The translations under genes and the position numbers were made by a program. The notes under the pieces were generated by a model. It did not search any database, had not been told where the DNA came from, and saw nothing but the letters and a program-made list of their open reading frames with translations. A DNA stretch of 6,731 nucleotides, from the NCBI GenBank assembly GCA_017378975.1, contig JAFNXT010000163.1, positions 1 through 6,731 on the forward strand. Reading direction: 5' to 3'. This document shows, one piece after another, positions 1 to 6,500 of the stretch (positions are counted from its first letter, which is position 1; every line of letters begins with the position of its first letter). The stretch is from Oscillospiraceae bacterium (GTDB lineage Bacteria; Bacillota; Clostridia; Oscillospirales; Oscillospiraceae).

Positions 1-171
1 CGGCGACAGGGTCTTCAGCTTCAGCCCCTGTCCGTGGACACGAAGATCGCCCAGACCGGTCTTGAGCACCACCGCGTCCTCCTCGAAGCTCAGGATCTCC
101 GCCACTCCGGTCATGGTGAGCTTCCGCCGGTCCTCCAGTCGTACCCCATGGGGCATCCGTTCCTCCGCCAT
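1..171 (-). CDS. yabP: Sporulation protein YabP, N-terminal part (cut by window edge)
   Basis: The minus strand encodes 57 residues beginning MAEERMPHGV and running in frame off the left edge. The segment RKLTMTGVAEILSFEEDAVV, followed by LKTGLGDLRVHGQGLKLKTL, matches the YabP family pattern of a basic residue, L-x-[IM]-TGV, then SF-[DE]-E, then an L-x-T-x-x-G-x-L-x-[IV]-x-G-x-x-L strand pair. YabP proteins are about 90-100 residues, so roughly the last 40% is missing. In Bacillus subtilis yabP is expressed in the mother cell during sporulation and sits beside yabQ and divIC; its biochemical role is not well defined. The ATG at 171 is chosen because GGAGGGG (183-177 on the minus strand) lies 5 nt before it; a second in-frame ATG at 156 has no such site. 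A sigma-E-like promoter lies just upstream, consistent with the assignment. No yabO/rlbA-like gene lies immediately upstream, so yabP seems to be the first gene of its transcript here. The family call rests on recalled motif similarity and was not tested by a search. Confidence 0.85.
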   Translation of the reverse strand, partial: MAEERMPHGVRLEDRRKLTMTGVAEILSFEEDAVVLKTGLGDLRVHGQGLKLKTLSP

Positions 172-176
172 ACCAT

Positions 177-183
177 CCCCTCC
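177..183 (-). promoter_or_regulatory. Ribosome binding site of yabP
   Basis: GGAGGGG on the minus strand ends 5 nt before the ATG at 171. It decides between this ATG and the in-frame ATG at 156, and also against the out-of-frame ATG at 176, which directly abuts it. Confidence 0.7.
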
Positions 184-193
184 ATTCGCAGGA

Positions 194-222
194 AGTATAT
201 GCCCGGCAGGACCGGGATATGA
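194..222 (-). promoter_or_regulatory. Putative sigma-E promoter of yabP
   Basis: Read on the minus strand, TCATATC (222-216) is followed by a 14-nt spacer and CATATACT (201-194). This resembles the sporulation sigma-E consensus, roughly a TCATATT-like -35 and a CATACAAT/CATACACT-like -10 with 13-15 nt between. Transcription would begin near 187, giving a leader of about 16 nt that still contains the whole GGAGGGG ribosome binding site. The spacer also holds a small inverted repeat, CCCGG-5 nt-CCGGG (216-202), which may be chance in GC-rich sequence. The call is strengthened by its position before a gene that is sigma-E controlled in Bacillus, but it was found by eye only. Confidence 0.5.
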
Positions 223-230
223 GATGCCCT

Positions 231-249
231 GCCCCACCGGGGCGTTTTT
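231..249 (+). terminator. Terminator-like hairpin with T run, plus strand
   Basis: GCCCC (231-235), loop ACC, GGGGC (239-243), then G and five T (245-249). This is the form of a short intrinsic terminator for transcription running left to right. No plus-strand gene is visible upstream, since 1-171 codes on the minus strand. It would therefore act on antisense or read-through transcripts from the left, shielding the giant gene. The stem is only 5 bp, so it may be weak or incidental. Confidence 0.35.
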
Positions 250-347
250 GGACGGGTCATATACAATATCACCATAAAACGGGGGAAAATTTAATAGTGA
301 TATGTAAAATATGTCGAAAAAAATACTGAAAATCAGCTGAACGACCA
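250..347. other. AT-rich divergent intergenic segment with an imperfect inverted repeat
   Basis: This stretch is clearly richer in A and T than both flanking genes and contains no coding pattern. ATATCAC (266-272) and GTGATAT (297-303) are exact inverted arms 24 nt apart. Allowing one bulged base, the outer TAC (262-264) and GTA (304-306) extend the pairing to about 10 bp. A short palindrome TCAGCTGA (333-340) lies 7 nt before the -35 of the rightward promoter. Either could be a regulator site, but neither matches an operator I know. Confidence 0.35.
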
Positions 348-376
348 TTGCAATATACGTACAAGCGTACTATAAT
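348..376 (+). promoter_or_regulatory. Sigma-A type promoter of the giant surface protein gene
   Basis: TTGCAA (348-353; 4 of 6 to TTGACA) is followed by a 17-nt spacer and a perfect TATAAT (371-376). Transcription should begin near 383, giving a leader of about 70 nt. The spacer contains a direct repeat CGTAC-AAG-CGTAC (358-370) that abuts the -10 and could be bound by a regulator. No riboswitch-like or terminator-like fold is evident in the leader. Confidence 0.7.
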
Positions 377-440
377 GAAGGATACTCATGATCGCGACAT
401 ATACCCTACGAAGGCCGTTCTGACCGGACAGGAGAAATTT

Positions 441-446
441 GGAGGG
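441..446 (+). promoter_or_regulatory. Ribosome binding site of the giant gene
   Basis: GGAGGG lies with 8 nt between GGAGG and the ATG at 454, and 11 nt before a second in-frame ATG at 457. The spacing favours 454. The following residues MMKR form a normal signal-peptide n-region with either start. Confidence 0.85.
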
Positions 447-453
447 AAAAATT

Positions 454-528
454 ATGATGAAACGGATCGTATCGTTGTTGCTGTGTCTGATGATGATCGT
501 CAGCGTGGCGGCTCCGTCCGTCATGGCG
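454..528 (+). other. Signal peptide, residues 1-25
   Basis: MMKR gives a positively charged n-region. Residues 5-21 (IVSLLLCLMMIVSVAAP) are hydrophobic, and V23-M24-A25 gives a signal peptidase I type -3/-1 pair, so cleavage after A25 is likely. Cys11 lies within LLLC, which lacks the small residue a lipobox needs before Cys and sits too early, so a lipoprotein is unlikely. The protein should be exported by Sec. Confidence 0.85.
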
Positions 529-3500
529 ATGCCTGCGGGCTCCGGCATGGGGACGGATGACATCTATTTCGCCGACGGCTCCAACGTCACCTATCATGAT
601 GACGGGAGCATCTCCGTGGGACCCACGGGAGCCGACGGAGACACGCCGACACAGGCGTTGCAGGGCACCAGCCCCACCACCGACGTGCCGGAGGCGCTTG
701 GCACTGCCAGTGCATCCACCGAGAAGGTCTCCGTGGATGCGGTGGGCGTGCCCAAGGACAGCTCTCTTACCATCCGGGAGGCAAGTCCTGAGATGGATGC
801 CGTCATCGATCAGGTGGCGGCCAAGGTGGACCGCTCCGGTCAGGAGCTGTTCCGCTATGACATCTCCGTGCAGGACAAGGACGGTCTGGACTGGCAGCCC
901 AACGGCAAGGTCCGTCTGGCGCTGGATGCGGGCAAGGTCCTCCATCCGAACCAGGAGGTCTATGTGGTCCACGTGTCCGACGACGGCAAGGCCGAGCGGA
1001 TCGAGGCCAAGGTCAACGCCGCGGGCAAGATCGAGTTCGAGACCAGCGGCTTCTCCACCTTCGCCGGCTTCACCGTGGATTTCGAGTATCTCGGTGAGAA
1101 GTTCTCCATCGACGGCTACGAGACCATTTTGCTGTCTGAGGTCTTCGACCGGCTGCGGATGCCCCTGTATGTGGCGGACGTGGAGCGCGTCTCCTTCTCT
1201 GACGAGACGCTGGTCAGCGTCCAGAAGCAGGGTGAGGACTGGCTGCTGACCTCCCTGAAGGCCTTCCAGACCATCGAGACTCTGAAGGTCACTATGGTCA
1301 GCGGTCAGGTGTATGACATCAGAGTCACCGACGCGATCACCTCCCCCTATGCCACCATCTCCATCGGCGGCACCTACTACGACGGCTATTCCTCGGGCAA
1401 TCAGAACGGCGAGGTCACCTGGTATCTGGATGGTGTTTATCCGGGGATCGCTTACTATAAAGACAGTGATAGCTTCCCGGGGTATGGCGACGGTTGGAGC
1501 AGAGACGAGACCATCCTGATCGATGGTCCCGGTACTATGCAGATCAATCTGCAGCACCAGCGAAATACCAGCAAACAATATTATGGTGGCGATAGCTGTG
1601 CCCTCCGGCTGGATCTTCATCAGATCAAGATCACCGGCGGTGCCAAGGTGGTGTTCCGTCTCGGCGGCAACTTCTCCGGCAAGGAGGAGAGCATCACCAT
1701 CCAGGCATACGGCACCGGCTCCATCTTCAACATCCAGGACGGAAGCCTGTTCCTGATGGTGGGCGACGATACCCTCACGTATTCCGATGATGAATACACC
1801 AGCAACATCACCCTTCCCAGCGGTGCCAGCAAGTCCTACTTCGGCACCAGCTCCAGTTCTCCGATCCCCATCTATCTGAAGGGCAAATCCACCACGACCA
1901 CCGCCCTGATCTATGCCCACCAGGGCAAGGATGAGTCCGGCAGACAGAACGTGGTGGTGCAGGATGTGAACTTCAGGACCGCCCCCAACCGGGCCGTCAT
2001 GGTCAAGTGCAACAACATGACGAACCTGAGCTTCACCAACTGTACCTTCAACAGCACGGTGGCCTCCAGCGACGGCGGCGGACCCGCGATCTATGTGGCC
2101 GGTACATCGGATGACAGCTACAACTCCGGCACCACCAACGTGGTGGATGTGAACAGGTTCAACCTGAAGAACTGTACCTTCAGCGGCACATCCGGCGCGG
2201 GCACCAGTAATGGCGGCGCGGTGGTGTCCTATGGTGATATCTACACCCTGAACATCGACGGCTGTACCTTCAAAAATTGTACCTCCCCGAAGCGTGGCGG
2301 CGCGATCGCGCTGTCTGTGGATGATAAGACCAAGGGCAACAACATCTACAACTGGTTCCGGGTCAAAGATACCAAGTTCCAGAATTGTACCTCAGGCACC
2401 CACGGCGGCGCGATCGACATCAGTAACGGCGATCAGACCGTGATCATGGCCTCCAATATGAATTTCAGCGGCTGTACCTTCGTGGATTGTACCGCCGGTA
2501 ACCGTGGCGGCGCGATCCGGCTGGTGGTCACCACCGGTAAGAACTCGTCGGGCACGAGCTACGCCCAGAGAGATCTGAACGTCACCGACTGTGCCTTCAG
2601 CGGCTGTACCTCGGGCTCTCAGGGTGGCGGTATCTCCATCCAGGGCACGATCGGCAATGTGAAGATCTCGGGCAGCAAGTCGGTCACCAAGAACGGCAAG
2701 ACGGAGACCCTGACCTTTGCGGACTGTGAGTCCACCGGCACCCGTGGCGGCGGCATCGCCATCTGGTGTCCCACGGTGGGCAATGTGACGCTGGAAAACG
2801 CCATCTTCCTGCGTAATACCGCGGCCTCCCACGGCGGCGGCATCCAGATCGGCGACGGTGATGCTACGGAGCCGATCTCGGTGGGCGCCTTCGAGGCCAG
2901 CGGCTGTACCTTCACCGACAACGTTTGCAACGGCGGCGTGGGCGGCGCGATCTCCCTGACGGACGGCGCCTACAAGTCCGTGACCGTCACCAATTGCTCC
3001 TTCACCGATTGCATCGCCAACCGCTTCGGCGGCGCGATCGCCCTGAAGAAGGCGGCCGAGGACGAGAAGGTCCTGCTCTTCTCCGTCACCGGGAACGTGT
3101 CGATCACCGGATGCGACTTCAGCGGCTGTCAGTCCGGTTATCTGGCCGCGACCTCCTATGATGTCAACGGTGACGGCGTTGTGGAATCGGAATGGGATCC
3201 CAACGGTGACGGCGTCAAGATCCCGGTCCTCAACGGCGGCGGCGGTGGCGGCGCGATCTACCTGGGCGGCACCTATGGCGGCACCATCTCTATCAAGGGC
3301 ACGTCGACCAAGGACTCCACCTTCACGAACTGCTATACCTGGAACAACGGCGGCGCGATCGGTGTCAGCGACGATGTGGTCACCAAGAAGATGGATCTGC
3401 AGTATCTGGACATCAACGGCTGCCGGGCAAGAGACGGCGGCAACGCGGTCCATTTCGGCAGCTGTATCGTGGATACCCTGACCATGGACAACTGCACCGT

Positions 3501-6500
3501 CCAGAACTGCAGCTACTTCACTGACGACTTCGTCATCGATATCCCCGGCACGGAGTTCGACAGCTACGGCACGGAGGTCTATTGTTCCTACGATGCCAAC
3601 GGTACCTTCCGAAGCATCGGTAACGCCACGGTCCGGGCCACGATCAGCAACTGCGAATTCCTGAGCAATACCAGCTTCGATAACGGCGGCGGCATCTACT
3701 GGAACGCCAACAACATCCGCACCGGTGCTGCCGGGACCCAGGTGGTCCCCTCGCTGACCATCACGGGCACCTACTTCTATGGCAACCATGCCGAGCGTGA
3801 CGGCGGCGGCCTGTATGTGGAGGCCAAGGTCGATATCCAGGACTGTGACTTTGAGAGCAACATCGCTGACAAGCGTGGCGGTGCCATCGCCCAGCAGATC
3901 TACAACAGCACCGCCCGTGATCTGGGCACCACGGCGGGCGAGTCCAACAACCTGATCCTCGATCCCGATACGAAGATCTGGGGGAACACCGCGATCAATG
4001 GCGGCGGTATCTCCATCACCGTTTCCGATTCCGTCTCCCTGAAGCCCAAAGCGGATGGAAGCTATATCAACTACTCCATCAAATTCCAGCTGAACGGCGC
4101 GACGGTGCATGATAACTACGCCAGCCAGAACGGCGGCGGTATCTACTATTCCACCACGCCCTATGCGGATGCGGCCATCCAGAAGAAGGTGGATCACTTC
4201 CGGAAGGAGATCCTGATCGATGATGGCAGTATCTATAATAACCAGTCCGGCTACGGCTCGGGCAACAGCGGTAATGGCGGCGGCATCTACATGCTCAGTA
4301 ACCAGGTCAATACCGATGTGGGCGGCTACTCGTGGCTGACGGTCACCGACGGCCAGATCTATTCCAACATCGCCAACGACGGCAACGGCGGCGGCATCTT
4401 CCTGTCCGGTAAGGGCGCTGTGTGTACCATCACCGGCGGTACCATCGGCGGTGACACGGAGTACGAGGCCAACATCGCCCGGATGACCGACTACCAAGTG
4501 GTCCAGACCAAGGGCTGCGGCGGCGGTATCGCCATCGACGGCGGCGCTTCCATCCTCATGCGGCGGCCCTGGAAGGTCGACGCGCAGGGCAGGTATCTGG
4601 ACAAGGATGGCAACGTCACCACCGATCCGGCCAAATACGTCGAGGATGAGACCAAGGACGGCGGTGTCGTTTCCAACAACAAGGCCCACATCCAGGGCGC
4701 GGGCATCTGGCTGAACAACAGAAAGGCAGAGGGTGCCCACAACAGCATCACCATCAACGGCGGTACCATCAAGGATAACGAGATCACGACCACTGATCCC
4801 AACAGCGCCAACGGCGGCGGCGTGTTCGTCGGCTCCTATGGCAGTCTGATCATGAACGGCGGTTCCATCTACGGCTGTGTAGCCAAGGGCTGGGGCGGCG
4901 GTGTGTTCTGTAACAACCATGCCAGCTTCACTCTGAACGGCGGTACCATCGGCGCGGTGGATACCGATGGCGACGGAGAAGTGGATACCGACGGCAACTT
5001 CGCGGACTGCGGCGGCGGCATCGCCTTCCAGTCCGGCGGCACCTGTACGATCAAGGGCGGCGCGGTCCAGTATAATGAGTCCACCGGCTCCGTGGAGACC
5101 AACGGCGGCGGCGGTATCTTCATCAACAGCGCCACCACCGTGGACATCCAGGGCGGTGACGTGGCTTACAACAGATCTGCCGCCCAGGGCGGCGGCATCT
5201 ACGGCAGCCATATGATCCTGATCATCTCCGGCGGTTCCGTCACCGGCAATACGGCCGCCTACGACGGCGGCGGTATCCACGGCAGATCCGACACCTCGGT
5301 CACCATGTCCGGCGGTAACGTGACCCTCAACAGCGCCACCGATGGCGGCGGCATCTATCTGAGGGGCTCCTATATGAACATGACCGACGGTGACATCGAG
5401 CAGAACACGGCCTCCGGCAACGGCGGCGGTGCCTATCTGACCGATGCCGGTACCATCACCGTGGAGGGCAACATCAGCGGCAACCGTGCCAACAGCGGCA
5501 AAGGCGGCGGCGTATACGCCACCGGCTCCGGCACCGAAGTCACGGTCAAGGGCGATATCGACGGCAATACGGCCGGGGGCAACGGTGGCGGTGTGGAGAT
5601 CCGTGAGGGCGGCGAGCTGATCGTCACCGGCGGTAACGTCCAGAACAACACCACCGGTGCCGGTGGCGGCGGCATCCACTGCTTCGATGCGGTCGTGACG
5701 GTCAACTCCGGCAACATCCAGAACAACCACGCGGCGCAGTATGCCGGCGGTATCTACGTCGGCGGTGCTTCCGTGGCTATGGTCGACGGCTCCGTGCAGG
5801 ACAATACCACCGACGGCAACGGTGGCGGCATCCACTGTGCCTCCGATGCCGACAAGGCCCCGGTCCTGACCATCTACGGTAACGTGGAGGGCAATAAGGC
5901 CGTGGCCCACGGCGGCGGTGTCTACGCCAAGACCATCTCCGGTACGGTCCAGCCCAGCATCACCATCCTCCACGGTTCCATCATGGACAACCACGCCAAC
6001 TGCGCCTATGACGAAAACGGCGCGCTCCGGTCCGGATCCTCCGCCAACACCGGCAACGGCGGCGGCGTGTATCTGGAGGACGCGTCCCTGACCCTGACCG
6101 GTGATCAGCGGGAGGACGGCTACTTCCTCAACGGTATGATCCAGAACAACAGCGCCGTCAACGGCGGCGGTGTCTACGCGATCGATGCCACCATCACCGT
6201 CACCGGCGGTATCCGTGAGAACGAGGCCAAGTATGTGGGCTCCGGCAAGACCGATATGGGTCTGGGCGGCGGTCTGTATGCCAGGTCCGACGACGGGACC
6301 ACCACCATCAGCATGGCCGGTAACATCCCCTACAACAAGGCCCAGACCTCCGGCGGCGGTGTGTATCTGACCGGCACCGGCACCTCTGACGGTACTACCT
6401 ATAAGACCAGCTTCATCCAGACCACCGGTTACATCTTCGACAATGAAGCCTTCGACGGCGACGGCGGCGGTATCATGGTCAAGGGCAACGCCTCTGCCGA

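Larger units (their letters stand above)
1951..3846 (+). repeat. Cys-rich beta-helix segment with F-x-x-C and GGAI rungs, residues about 500-1131
   Basis: This part holds about 26 Cys in 615 residues (517-1131), against one in the mature chain before it and nine in the 961 residues after. The rung pattern is [NGD]-C-[TSAD]-F-x-x-C-[TIQ]-x(4-6)-GGAI. Six C-x4-C pairs are seen, at residues 604/609, 674/679, 713/718, 848/853, 887/892 and 1014/1019. GGA[IV] or GGGI closes most rungs. Spacing between rungs varies because of loops such as the Asp-rich insert near 903-921. The repeating positions suggest that Cys side chains stack along the helix, as Asn does in other parallel beta-helices. Confidence 0.75.

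Noticed and set aside
34..277. Short plus-strand frames at the left end
   Set aside because: They lie opposite yabP, lack a ribosome binding site, and show no family pattern, whereas the minus strand matches YabP.
475..486. Lipoprotein signal at Cys11
   Set aside because: The residues before Cys (LLL) do not fit a lipobox, and the Cys lies inside the hydrophobic core instead of at its end.
375..560. A small leader peptide starting with ATG at 375 or nearby
   Set aside because: This ATG overlaps the -10 box and precedes the expected transcription start, and there is no ribosome binding site before it; the frame merely runs through the signal-peptide coding region.
557..1249. A 230-residue plus-strand frame
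   Set aside because: It is the shifted frame inside the giant gene, rich in Arg, Ser, Pro and Thr as expected for out-of-frame GC-rich sequence.
406..1920. A 504-residue minus-strand frame overlapping the start of the giant gene
   Set aside because: Same mirror-frame cause; it runs across the plus-strand ribosome binding site and signal peptide and shows no protein family pattern.
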